Under the pieces are notes generated by a model that saw only the letters and a list, made by a program, of their open reading frames with translations, did not search any database and was not told the DNA's origin. A DNA stretch of 64,000 nt, taken from the NCBI GenBank assembly GCA_026168455.1, contig CM047425.1, forward strand, positions 43,544,711 to 43,608,710, written 5' to 3'. The translations under genes were made by a program, and so were the position numbers. This stretch comes from Theocolax elegans (taxonomy: Eukaryota > Arthropoda > Insecta > Hymenoptera > Cerocephalidae). Below, piece by piece: positions 40,773 to 52,650 of the stretch (positions within the stretch are counted from its first letter, which is position 1; the number at the start of each line of letters is the position of its first letter).

Positions 40773-41850
40773 TAAAACACGTTCACTGGGGATCAGGGTG
40801 AACGGCTCCCATACAATAAAATAACAACACTTTTAGTCGAGCTAGATACTTTAATATAATTAAAATAATAATAATACACAAAATCAACGAACAAATTAGT
40901 CACGGTCGGTAGCCGCGTTCACGCGGCAAAATTTATATCTTTTATTATACGCGATTACCGCACACACACGCACAATCACAGCTTGACGGGAAGCTGGAAG
41001 ACAGGGAATTTAGGCAGGAACTCTCACCTGCAGATGCTCGAATTTAACAATTAATAAAATATAATCACTCTCGATAATAACTAAATATGCGTTATAAAAC
41101 TACACGTCTCGTTCGACGGCCCGACTCGGAATCACCGAGTTCGTCGTGTTGAGCCGAGCAGCGAGTCCGCGCGCATGCGCTTGACACAACAGTCCCATCT
41201 CGTCCGCTTGACTCGGCCGATCCGACGCGCGTATACTGTGTGTATAGCGCAACTTCTCTCTTTCTCTCTCTCTCCTTCTCGCACCTTACAATCAACATGC
41301 CATTCTGGAAGCTCGACATTAATAACGTATACAGGAACAGCTTGAAAACCAGACAAGCGATAATTGTTCCTTATATTAAACTCAAATTAATGTCGAATTT
41401 GTCCTTGTTTTTAATATCTATTTTAAGTGCAGTTTACTGGTAAAAGCTCGAGTACAATAATATACGGACTTGGTACAGCTCGGCGTTATACATAGCTGGT
41501 CATCATCTTCAAAGCTAGACTTTCAAAGAGCTAGAAGGACTACCAAGGTGCTAAAAGGATTTTTAAGGAGCTGCAAGGTTTTCAAAGGAATTAGAAAATT
41601 TGCTGTAATAGCGATTGTGTGTGTGCGCATGTTAATAACTAAAAGTCCGAACTCTTTCCTCACGGTCTAGACTATCTGGATTCCGAGTGAGTTTTACAAT
41701 TAATTCCTATAAGCTACGGGGCTTTGGAATAATTAATATACACTATAAATATAAAGTAAGTATGTGACATGCAGTTAGAACTCCCATGTCACAATATATA
41801 AACATCATTATTACAATAACTGAATATACGTATTTAATACAAAAGATATA
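40773..41850. other. Spacer of the long inverted repeat, no gene
   Basis: It includes a GC-richer segment (about 41100-41270) with a (CT)n tract and a sequence ATACTGTGTGTATAGCGCAAC that may be a promoter or LTR piece. No protein domain is seen. Confidence 0.4.
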
Positions 41851-42262
41851 CAGTCGACTCTCGATTTAGGGCCGGGTACGGGGCTGTAGGGGTAGCCGAT
41901 TCTAAGAAATCGACTGTCCCCACTCCTTATACTTCTGCGTTCATCGTAATTAGTTTCTCTCGCTTGATTTAAGGCCGCTCACATCTAGTTTCAATATTAT
42001 GTCGATTTTATTTCTTATTACATATATGTATTTACATAGTTAGCTTTGATTTCTTCAACGAGAACGTACAAATATTTAGTTATTAAATACTGTGATAATA
42101 ATATTAATATTTACTGTGATAGTAAATTAATATTTGTGAACCAAAGTAAAGATTACTCTTGACTCTTGACTGAGGATTAAGTTGGTAGAGTGGGGGTAGC
42201 GACCGAGCGCCTCGAAGGGGAATAGGCCTTAAATCGAGAGGCCCTAAATCGAGAGTCGACAG
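41851..42262. mobile_element. Pogo-type MITE (412 bp) with TA duplication
   Basis: The left end CAGTCGACTCTCGATTTAGG and the right end CCCTAAATCGAGAGTCGACAG form an inverted repeat with one mismatch at the second base. TA flanks both sides. Ends starting CAGT and TA targets are typical of pogo/Tigger elements. The interior is non-coding. A pogo-like transposase relic lies 2-5 kb away, but its termini were not identified, so a link is unproven. Confidence 0.7.
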
Positions 42263-43119
42263 TATAAATAAATCGGATATATAATTATAATGAATAATAT
42301 GATAACGTGACAGTGACAAGTTTGTGAAATCTAAACAATGTATTGCTGAATAATAATAATAATAATGTTGATACTTTTATAGTAATCCTTCAGATTAGTA
42401 TTATAATTCTTGTAAGGGATGTAAAACTAAAAATCCAGCATTATAAATGTTTAAAAAATAATTTTTTATAATTTTATAATAATATTTGTATTTCTAGCAG
42501 CTTACAGGGGATTAGATGGATACTGAAACAAGTGGAGATACTTTTCTACCATTCCAAGGTAAGTGCATAAATTTTTTTGCAATGATCATGCTACTAGATT
42601 CATCGTTATAAAGCAACAAATATACATTTCTATTAATATTTCGGGCACTTTTCCCGGATATTTTGACCCTAAGTGATGTTAATGATTTAGACCCACTCTG
42701 AAAATTTTGAGGCAGTTTCTGACTATAAAAAGACATCTTTTAGACAGTATTAGGTTACCAGAGTTCGGAGCAGAATTGCTGATTTTCACTATTTAAGGTT
42801 TAAATGGCTTACAAGAGTGTGACAGCATACATTTATGTCTTTAAAAGTATTTTTAATGAAAAGTTCGAAAAATTTTACAAAAAAAGTCATACTTATGTTT
42901 TTAGTGAAAAATGTATCCCCTGGGAGCTAAAAATTCATGAAAATGGGCATATAATGCAAAAAAGTGCTAAAATGTCAACTTTGACTCTCTGTAACTTAAA
43001 ATAATGGCCCAGAAAAAATCTGAAAAAATTCAGGAGAACTACTGGATACCTCTAAAACATATTCCCACAGTTATAGCAATATTTATTTTTTTCATCTTCG
43101 ATGTCACAGAGAACCACCA

Positions 43120-44155
43120 ATATATATATACAAATCAAACTAGAAGTCGTTCTCTATTTTTTCAGAGCTTCTCCTAGTGCAAATTTTTAATATTTTAATT
43201 TTAAAACTAAATAATTAAATTAATTAACTTATAAAAAAAAATCTCTTACTCGACGGCAAGGCATAGCCAGAGTTGAATCTAACTCGTTTCCTTTAGTTTT
43301 CTTCTCGTACGTATATTCCATTGTATTCAGTTTAAAGGCAACAATTAATATAAATATAAGAACATAAGTAAATTCTTTCAATTAATATATTTTGACTTTC
43401 TGATGCGTTTAAAATCTAGTTGATAGAATTCAAATACTTTGTTTTTCATAATAGATCCAACTAGACCTACGCATAAAAACATATAACGCTAAATAAAATA
43501 GATCAATTTATAATAGGAAATAGAATAAACTATATTACAATAACTCAATAAACGGATCTTTTTCTTTACTTTTGTTTACAATGGTTTTTATCAGAAATAA
43601 ATTAACATAAAATAACCCTTTACCTTAATTAATTTATTTAACGTCACGATTTATAATCGACTTAGAAATAAACATTCACAGCACAAATAAATTTATCTTT
43701 ACACTTCATACACACACATAAGGTAAAATGCCATATTATGAGACAGCGTATCATGGCTTATCAGAGGTTTTTAATTTTTAAAATTATTTAGATCTTGAAT
43801 AGTGTAGGAACTTTTATTTATATATTGGACTTTAAGTTTGTAGAACGTATACAAATTTTTATTTCAAAAAAGGAGTGAAGATTACAATACAATTAAGTAG
43901 AAATCACAGTCACACAAGAGTCCCTATTATAAGACACAATCAAAACGCTTTGTCCGTGTGTCTCATATGTAATGACCCCATCATGACACATAAAAATAGA
44001 AGATATAAATTGCATAAACTAAGTAAACTTTATTAATTATTATTGCTCTTATGTACTAAAGATCGCTTATAATGAGATAACATCAATATAAATTGAAATA
44101 AACCAGAAAATTGTATAAAACGAACATGGCAATAAATTAACCTATCATTAATTTA
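43120..44155. other. AT-rich, nothing recognised
   Basis: No coding frame of note. GGTAAAATGCCATATTATGA (about 43722) could be a terminal sequence of the neighbouring pogo-like element, but I found no mirror copy. Confidence 0.35.
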
Positions 44156-44159
44156 TCTC

Positions 44160-47009
44160 TTACTTTATTCTTTTTTGAATTTCATTCATTTTCTCCAACA
44201 ATACTTTTTTTCCTGTACTAGCTTTTTTTTTCTTCTTGCAATCTTTTCTTTTTGACTATTTTTTCTTCTTTCTCTTTTTGTTTTCTCTCTTTTTCCAAGT
44301 GCCATTGAAACCAAGCGTCAGAAGTCCCAACTGCTGACAATTTGGCTTTGCCGGAAGCTTTTATTTTAATCTTTTTCTTTTTTGGTAAATATTCAGTCGG
44401 TAGCGTGAAAGTATTTTTAAAAACTTCGATCTTGATATTTTGAATATTTTGATCTAAGAAAATAAAAAATATTGTTAAGTTTAAAGCATATGAAATTCAT
44501 GTAGAATACTATTGCCGAATATATTGCATTTACCTCTATTATATTCAACTAAATGTCCAGGGTGTAAGCTACTTACAATACTGCAATTTTGCTTTGTTTG
44601 TTCAATTATTGATTGATCTAAGTTAGCCAATGTGTCATTGTTTTCTTCTTTTTTCTTATTTTGAAGTGAATTCTCACAGTCGCTTTAAGGTTGATGGAAA
44701 TTATCTAATTAGTTATATACATTAGATTAAAATACAGATAAATTAAATTATAGCTTTAAATTGATATTTATTTTTAGACTGAACATAATTTAGTGTTAAT
44801 GTACCATTTTGAATGCAGGACTCTAAAGTATTTTCTCCAACCTGATCCATTATATCAATAGCATATGTGACTTCTGCATTAATGATAGCATGAGATAAAT
44901 CTTCGTTTATACATTTGAATCAAACATTTTCTTGTGAAGTTGCATTGGTTATATTGATTATTTCAATAACAGGTTCCACAAGAGCAGTGTTTTTTACCAT
45001 TTGGCTTACATGATCTAGAGGAGTACTATCTTCATAGTTAACTAATGTACAGTTATTGTTTTCATTCACCATATCAGTAGAGTTTATAATTGTATACTTA
45101 TTACCAACTAACAAGATATCGCTTGATAGTTTTTTTTTTTTTTATTATTTTAACGTCGCTCTTTTTATGCTCCCAAATCGGTGCTAATCAGCGACGGAGG
45201 TCATACGATGTCTTGGTGAAGAAAGCACTTGTTGAAAATACATTCGCCAGTGGTGCTTGTATCAATCGGCCGCGGCCGGGAATCGAACCTGGAACCTCTA
45301 GATTACGAGTCCGACGCCCTACCGACCGAGCATCGGTTTTTTATTTGATTTAGGTAAATCTAAATATATAATAAATGTTCTAATAACTTCAGCTAATTTG
45401 AATTAAAAGAGTAAAATGTATGTGTGTATAATAAATTAGTAAATTATTCAATGAAAAACTTGACTGAATTGTAAACATTCAATGTGTATTAAACAATGAA
45501 GTTATATGTGTAAATTATAACAAAAATTACAATCTTCGTTGTACATATAGAAGTAAAAATTAAGTATATAGTTCATTAATTTAAAAAGTCATAATAGTAA
45601 AATAAATTCTAAATAGTTTTCGACTTCACTCTATACCAATATTCAAATAAACCTTTTTGTTCTAAACTTCCCGTCCACGAGCTAGATGATAAATCATTTT
45701 CAAAACTGTTCAGTAACCCAGGTGATATTTGATCTAAATTTTCTTCAAACTTTTGTAAATGTTAATCGCTATTTTTACTATGATCTACAAATACTGATAT
45801 TTTTGATTTCTTTATTAAGAATATCGTAGTATATTGCAGTGGGATCAAATGGTGCTAAGCCACTTGCTCTGAATCCATTTCTTACGATATCTTCTTCTGT
45901 CATAGATTCGAGTGTTTTTTTTTATAACTATACCTACATCTTCTTTTTTACTCTTTCATATTGTTCTCATTTTCCCACTTGGTCACAATTTTTCTCCTTA
46001 AACGGATGAAAGAAGACGATGTCAAGTGGTTGCATGATATGAGTTGAGTTGAGGTAAAAGCCAATAATTTCTATTTACTTTTCTCGGCAAAATTTCGCCA
46101 GTGGCATAGTGCGATGAAACGAATGATTGTCTAAATAAACCACGACAGGGAATTCATTTTTTTCTTGTAACAACCAAGGATAAAATACGTTTGTCATATA
46201 TTCAAAGAATAATTCGAGAGTCATTCATCCGTTCTCCGAAATTCCGATGTCCCAACCTGTTGGAATTTTCGGAATGATATTTTTTTTAAATTTTTCCTTA
46301 TATTGAAACAATATCATTGGTGGAGCTCGTTTTCCAGCAGCACTGTACATAAACGAAACTGTAATTCCCATTTTCACATCGTGAATTATTTTATAAGCTG
46401 TTAAACTTCCTTTTCTTGTTAAAATTTTATTAGATTTTGGGCGCAAAGCGACGTTTGTTTCATCACAGTTGAACACACGAGCAGGACAAATATTTAAAAA
46501 TTTTTTAGAAATTAAATAGTCTTTCTGTTCTGTAAACCAATCTTGTAAGTCTTCTTGTCTAACTTTAGCTCTCATATAGCTTAAATGTTGTGGTGTTCTT
46601 ATAGCTAGATCTGAATGACGCTTCTTGAAACCCTCATACCAGTGTCTTCCTGGACGATTAGCTATAAAAGGAGTATTTTTGTTTGTTGACGTTACATAGG
46701 TTTCTACTGCACTCAACAAGTCATTTTTTGTTACAGGAATGCCCATTTTTGCTCTGTCAAATATCCACTGTACAATTTCTGTTTCCTCATCGGCTTCAAG
46801 AACTGTGGACCGCTTTTTTTATTCACAATTGTTGGATTCTTTACTTTTCTTGCAAGTGTAGCTGTAGGGATACCATATGTTTTACCAACGGCTCTCACAG
46901 ATAATGATTTGCTTGCATTGTATGCTTGGATCGCATTTTTCAGAGCTTCGTGTGTATAGATTTTTCTTTTTTTATATTTACAACCAATTGCCGTACATTG
47001 ATTTTTCAC
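44160..47009 (-). pseudogene. Pogo/Tigger-like DDE transposase, broken
   Basis: On the - strand: the N-terminal frame (47009-46731) begins MKNQCTAIGCKYKKRKIY with a psq-type helix-turn-helix (AVGKTYGIPTATLARKV). A one-base frameshift near 46802 leads to the CENP-B-type domain (KNDLLSAVETYV, GRHWYEGFKKRHSDLAIRTP). The DDE catalytic region has FNCDET, then VVYLDNHSF (about 46130) and IMQPLD (about 46030), so all three acidic residues are still visible. Stops occur near 46226 and 46078. Tail pieces lie at 45114-44920 and about 44440-44240 (TLPTEYLPKKKKIKIKA, TSDAWFQWHLEKE). The last two are separated by sequence with splice-like edges. A SINE has inserted at 45130-45340. Confidence 0.75.
45130..45340 (-). 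mobile_element. tRNA-derived SINE
   Basis: Read on the - strand, a tRNA-like head (GCTCGGTCGGTAGGGCGTCG, then a perfect B-box GGTTCGATTCC) is followed by about 120 bases of unrelated body (including AGACATCGTATGACCTCCG). It ends in a poly-A run at about 45131-45143. This is classic SINE architecture. It lies within the degenerate transposase tail. Confidence 0.72.
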
Positions 47010-47608
47010 TTTAGATTTTCTAGTTCTTCTACCTATAATACCTTTTGTATTTTGCTTAGATTTAACTCATTTTCTATCAGATTTTTTTCTTTTTTTCTGT
47101 CGTATTTTTACGTAAAGTTACGATCAAAATCAATCTCTGAAATAATTATTTTATTGTTAAACCAATATTTAAATCAGCTTGAACGATCAGCTCTTATGTA
47201 AATAAAAAATATTTTTAGGTTAGGTTTTAATATTTTCGTTATTATGTCACAAAATTTACCTGAACGTATACTTGATGAAAATCGTAATCAGTAACGAATA
47301 TTTGTTTAATTGCACATAAAACTTAATAATTATTTATTTAAAAATATCAATAAATAACAAATAATTCTCTCGTCTCATAAATCCATACTCGTGCACGTTG
47401 CGTGTCCATGGAATATGAAACAGACCAATCCATCTTTCATAAATGCGGCCATTTCAAATAGCAGTGTACATATTGTGATACGCATAATTAAAACATTAAA
47501 TCGAAAGGTAATCACAAAAAAAAACCTCAATGTTTACAAACTACGACTTTTAACAACATAATTACGATAATCATTACGATCTGACAGCATTTTAGTGTTT
47601 AAATCTAA
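47010..47608. other. No gene recognised
   Basis: AT-rich region upstream of the pogo-like transposase. It may hold the 5' terminal repeat, which I could not identify. Confidence 0.35.
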
Positions 47609-48282
47609 CAAGTACATGATCTCCGGGAAATGGATCTAATTCTAACTTTGATATGTCTTTTATAACATAAAAATATGAAGAAAACCAAGTTATCTCTTGC
47701 CAATGGCCACTTTTACGGAAGTTATTCGACATCTAATAATAATAGCAGTAAAAATTACTTCCAATTCGATCGCTTATAACTCGGAAACAAATCAAGATAG
47801 GTACACAAACCAAAAACTAGAAGAAAGTTGAGTTTAAGTAGTTATGGTTTGAAAAGAAGGAAGTTTAAATTGCTTAATTTGGAATAGAGTTATGAAGAAA
47901 ATAAGAAATTAAAGAAAATTTAACCAAATAATTTAATATGAAAAATTTATTGTTTCTTTTGGCCTAATAATCTTTAATTTCTTATTTTCTTCATAACTCT
48001 ACCCCAAATTAAGCAACTTAAGCTTCTTTTTTCTCAAACCATATCTACTTAAACTCAACTTTCTTCTGGTTTTTGGTTTGAGTGCCCACCTTTATTTATT
48101 TCCGAGTTATAAGCGATCAAACTGGAAGTAATTTTTGCTAATATAATTATTAGATATCGAATAACTCCCGTAAAAGTGGCCATTGGCTAGAGATACCTTG
48201 GCTTTCTTCATATTTTTATGTTATGAAAGACATACCAAAGTTAGGATAAACTTAGTTTCCCGAAGGTGAAGTACTCCCCTTG
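47609..48282. mobile_element. 674-bp foldback element, family A, second copy
   Basis: The left end CAAGTACATGATCTCCGGG and the right end CGAAGGTGAAGTACTCCCCTTG's mirror pair with indels. TAA flanks both sides, a 3-bp duplication. It shares length, terminal CAAG, and CGATCGCTTATAACTCGGAA with the 673-bp element at 35815, but the two are strongly diverged. The arms meet near 47930. Confidence 0.78.
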
Positions 48283-49357
48283 TAAGTAAATGAATACACA
48301 ATGAATTTTTGCACTGCTGAATTATTTTCACGCTTACTTACTTATAAGATTTAAAATTGTATGTTTATACAATTTTTCCTAGATATTTAGTGAGTCTTTT
48401 TACAATTATATAAACTCAATGCAATACCATTCTCTTATTTATATAAAAATAAGTTCCTTTATTAAAATGATGGCTTGCTGTTTAGAGATGTTGATTACAG
48501 CTAGCCAGTAATTAGATCTCTTTTAGTTCAACTTAATATTACCAAAATAAACGGAATAAATAAAAATGTTGGTGAGAGTACATTTGATAACCATGTATTA
48601 CATATATTTAAAATTAAAAAGATATGGAATTAATGAAATTCCAAAGTCTATTATAACTAATGCGAAAAAAACTATAAAGTTGTGAGTGGAATCTTATTAA
48701 TAATAAATTAATAAATTAATATATATTAATAAATTAATAAAAACTTTTTATAGAGTTTAAGCAAAATATATAAAAATTTAATGAAAAAAAATACAATGTA
48801 TGGTATGGTAAAAAATACTTGTCGTTTATTTCGCTTTGATTTTAGTACTTTAGAGTACATCGTAAATCTAATATTTTACTTTAATTATTAAGAATAAAAT
48901 CAAACCATGATCACAGTTTTCGCAAAAAATTACTGCAATTGAAAGTACTGAAATCAAAATAAAATCGTTTAGTATTTTGCGCTACATAATAATAAATAAA
49001 TGTTTTAAATTTTATTTACCAATCTATTTTTTTGTGACATAGCAGTCTTAAGGTTATATAATCAAATAAATTTCAATATATGTAATTAAAATAAATAAAA
49101 TAATATAACTTCATATGTAAAATTTTAGTAAAATTTATATGATAAGTGAGTAGTATTTATTTGCAATCTGTTTAATTATGTATGCTAACGGTTTTTGAAT
49201 CTAGAGTTAAAAATTCATAATATATAACTTATTTTCAACTAAAACTTATTTCGTAAACATTTCTAAGTGATTAAATGTTGTCTAATAAAAGACGTGATAT
49301 TAGTTTTTGAATACTAAATTTTATAATTGTAGTTTGTTGAATACAATCACAATTTTT
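48283..49357. other. Very AT-rich, nothing recognised
   Basis: No coding frame or clear repeat boundary. There are short TTAATAAATTAA tracts (about 48700-48740). Confidence 0.5.
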
Positions 49358-50651
49358 CTTTGCAACAATTGTGAGTAACATTATATATTAAAGTTATTGG
49401 TAATAATCTACACAATTATTACCTTGTATCAATATTTGTACAAATACTTATTTTCATTGCATTTTATACTCGTGAATTTATAATTCGGATAGTAATAACG
49501 ATTGCTTTAACCAGACAACTTAATAATTTACCCGAAAATCTATTTATTAATAAATTAGGTAAAAATAAATACTTATTTTAAATTTTATTATGGAATCGAT
49601 TAGACAGAAACTTACATTCATTTTCTATAAAGTAAATATCTTAAAAAGATATTTGGTATTCAAATAAACAGAAATCGTATATATTGTCCAAAATAAAAAA
49701 TTATTTCTACATTTCAAAATTCCATCAAGGAAGTGTCTTTTATTTATTCTTTTAAACTAAAATAATACTTGCGCCACCCGTCTGCTAAGTGCTTAAGGGC
49801 AGTCAGTATTGTTATTTTCACAAATTTGCCACTCAAGTATATAATTGTATTAATGGCGCTGGCGTCAAGTGAGTTGAGTTCATATTCATCCACGCATATT
49901 CTTGGGAGGTGAATAAAAAACGCGCGAGTGAGTAAAAAACGCATTTTATACCCACTGCTACATAACATTACTTACACGCTCGTATTAGTATTTACGACTC
50001 AATACATCGTGAACAAACTGTTAGATCGAGTTACGTTTAGAAAGTTTTAAAACAATATTTAACTATTTATTACCTGTATGCAAATAATTATTTTTTAAAA
50101 AAATAATAAATAAAAATAAAAATGCTTTTTTCAAATAAATTTCTAACAACTCGGCAATTGCTGTAAACAAATTAAAATTCAAATGAATTACAAAATTAAG
50201 AAATAGTGCTTGGAAACACTTAGTAGACGGGTGGCGCAAGTATTATTTTAGTTTAAAAGAATAAATAAAAGACACTTCCTTGATGAAAGTTTGAAATGTA
50301 GAAATAATTTTTTATTTTAGACAATAGATACGATTTCTGTTTATTTGAATACCAAATATCTTTTCAAGATATTTACTTTAAAAAAAATGAATGTAAGTTT
50401 CTATCGAATCAATTCCATAATAAAATTTAAATATAAGTATTTATTTTTATTTAATTTATTAATATATAGATTTTCGGATAAATTATTAAGTTGACTGGTT
50501 ATAGCAATCGTTATTACTATCCGAACTATAAATTCACGAGTATAAAATGCAATGAAAATAAGTATTTGTACAAATATTGATACACGGTAATAATTGTGCA
50601 GATTATTACCAATAACTTTAATATATATTGTTACTCACAATTGTTGCAAAC
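49358..50651. mobile_element. Inverted-repeat element, arms ~435 bp, spacer ~415 bp
   Basis: The left arm begins TTTGCAACAATTGTGAGTAA, mirrored at 50650 by TTACTCACAATTGTTGCAAA. The arms end near ACCCGTCTGCTAAGTG (about 49780) and its mirror at about 50215. The arms differ by scattered changes, indicating age. It is non-coding; small frames in the arms are by-products. Confidence 0.8.
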
Positions 50652-51250
50652 CCTACTAGAAATAATCAATTGAAATCAATTGAAATGTATAATATTTGAA
50701 TCGACTTTTATCGATTTAATCGACCGGATAAAATCAGTACATAAAAATGTATTTGATTTTAATATATTTCAATATACATTTATTTTAATGAAAAATATTT
50801 GTTTAATATAGAGTAATAATATAATAATAGTAATAATATAGAGTCTTATATATTGCTAAAAATAATCGATTCAAATCAATTGAAATGTATAATATTTGAA
50901 TCGACTTCTATCGATTTAATCGACCAGATAAAATCAGTTCATTAGAAAGTAACCGATTTCAATGTGCATATTTATATTAAATTATATCGTATTTAATTAA
51001 TGTCAATACTATAGAGTATTTTATATTATTAAATTATCTAAAAAAATATTAAATTTAATACATTTGAATCGATTTTTAATTATTATACTTTGTATAATCA
51101 GTACATAAAAAAGTATCCCTGTTAAAAATAATTGATTGAAATCGATAAACGTTAAAAGTATTAGCATAGAAATCGATTAAATGAATCATTTTTAATCCAT
51201 TTTATTCAAAATCTTTCCACTTCTATCTATTTCAATCGATTATTTATGAC
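50652..51250. repeat. Diverged tandem repeats (~198-bp period)
   Basis: TCAATTGAAATGTATAATAT and the following GAATCGACTT.TATCGATTTA run occur at about 50675 and 50874; a weaker third copy starts near 51060. The block directly follows the inverted-repeat element. Confidence 0.6.
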
Positions 51251-51398
51251 TTAAATTAATTGTATAACCCAGGCTGAAATAAGAAAAAATATAAAAAATT
51301 ATTAACTTTTAATAATAATATATAATGTCTAGATTTGAGACAATTAATTGATAACATTTATAAACTATTATTACTTTTTATTACTTTTTATAAATTTT
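51251..51398. other. AT-rich spacer
   Basis: Nothing recognised. Confidence 0.4.
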
Positions 51399-52435
51399 GT
51401 AACGGGGTATAATCTCTCGCGTAAGTAGGGGTAAAGAGATTGGTTGCTACGGCACTGCCTAGTTATACTCCCTAGGCGGTGCCCCGAGAGTGCGCGGCGG
51501 ATTCAAATCAGTGAACCCCGCGCACGACCTACCATTGCGATGTTCGTTAACAACTGCGAGATCACTTGCAGATCTCGCGTCTTCGTACAGCTAAAACGTC
51601 GTGATCTGAAAAGGACCGCGAATAAAAGGGATAAATTCGTGGTAGGTTTACCTCGGCCGCTCCTGAAACGGAGAGGGCGGTATTCGGGATAACGGGAATA
51701 ATGTACGCCGGTAATCAATAATTAAATTTGTACTTGGATATTGATTATATATGAATTTTATTTATTATAAAGAAATATGAATTTTGTTTAACAAAGAATA
51801 AAGAAAAGAACTAAGAGATTACAAAGGCCGTATATAAGCCGCGTGAGGTCTCCCAACGAAGTGTAACCATTGGGGTTACTCGCACTTTCTCTCCCCCTAG
51901 CACGCGTACGCGGTCGCCCGTTAGATTCCTCGCCGTTGCGCGCGGGCAAGATCCGCCGATCCCTAACTTAACGATATAGCCGTAAAGCGAGAGTCTTTAC
52001 GGCTTCGGCGGCTCGCGAGTGATGCACCACGTACCTTAATTCTCTCCGTCGATGCGCTTGGTTTCGCCAGTTTCCCCTCTCTCCGTCGGGCTCGCGCGCG
52101 CGGCAACTTCGCCGTCCTCGCAGGTTCCTGGGAGTCGCTGGTGCTGTGCACTTAACACCAGCACGCTCACTCCACCAAATCACTCACTCTTCACGGCGCG
52201 AAACCCAGAACCCGAGCAAGAATCCGTGTTAACGATTGTTTTTCGCTTGCCGCGAATTAGCAAGGAAGGCGTTACCGGCAACGTGTCTATCTACGATGAC
52301 TTGCATAAACTCTCTATACTCTCCTCAGTCAGCTTGCGCGTCGGACCATTATTAGTCCTTACGCGGCTTGCGCACGGGCTTTCCCGATCACCTACGAGCT
52401 TTTCCGAACGTCACTCGCGCTCGTTATAAGGTGTA
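51399..52435. other. GC-rich island, possible solo LTR or promoter region
   Basis: This block is much richer in GC and CpG than its surroundings. It begins TGTAACGGGGTATAAT, similar to the TGTAACGG start of the gypsy LTR at 56742. It contains GTATATAAGCCGCG (about 51830), a TATA-like box. I cannot find a matching CA end with a target duplication. The open frames in it have no domain. A solo LTR is the favoured reading. Confidence 0.35.
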
Positions 52436-52650
52436 GCTTCATACGCTTAAGAGTATGTAGCTTACCTTAACAATTTTTAGTACTTTTTTCTTGACTCATG
52501 AGTATATTTCAGTCTGACAACAAAAATTAATAACTATTATTAATTTATAATCATTATTGTATTTTTATAATAAAATGAAGATTTTATTTTTTTTATAATT
52601 TTTTAATACTTTTTTCCTTTTTGTGAAATCATGAATTTTTAACCCTAATT

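Larger units (their letters stand above)
40026..43119. mobile_element. Long inverted-repeat element, arms ~745 bp, 1.6-kb spacer
   Basis: The left arm (40026 to about 40772) begins GGTGGTTCTCTGTGACATCG. It is mirrored by about 42378-43119, ending CGATGTCACAGAGAACCACC. Both ends lie in TATATA. The arms carry matching small frames as a consequence of the duplication, and these are not genes. The spacer contains unrelated sequence, including a pogo-type MITE. Confidence 0.82.

Noticed and set aside
40141..43004. Twin frames in the 40-kb and 42.8-kb arms as a duplicated gene pair
   Set aside because: Same reason: arm duplication. The sequence has no domain and lacks codon structure.
45264..45336. 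Functional tRNA gene (anticodon CGT-like)
   Set aside because: The anticodon stem is imperfect, and a SINE body with a poly-A tail follows.
51963..52429. Arg- and Ser-rich frames in the GC-rich island as host proteins
   Set aside because: Overlapping frames on both strands, no domain, typical of GC-rich non-coding DNA.
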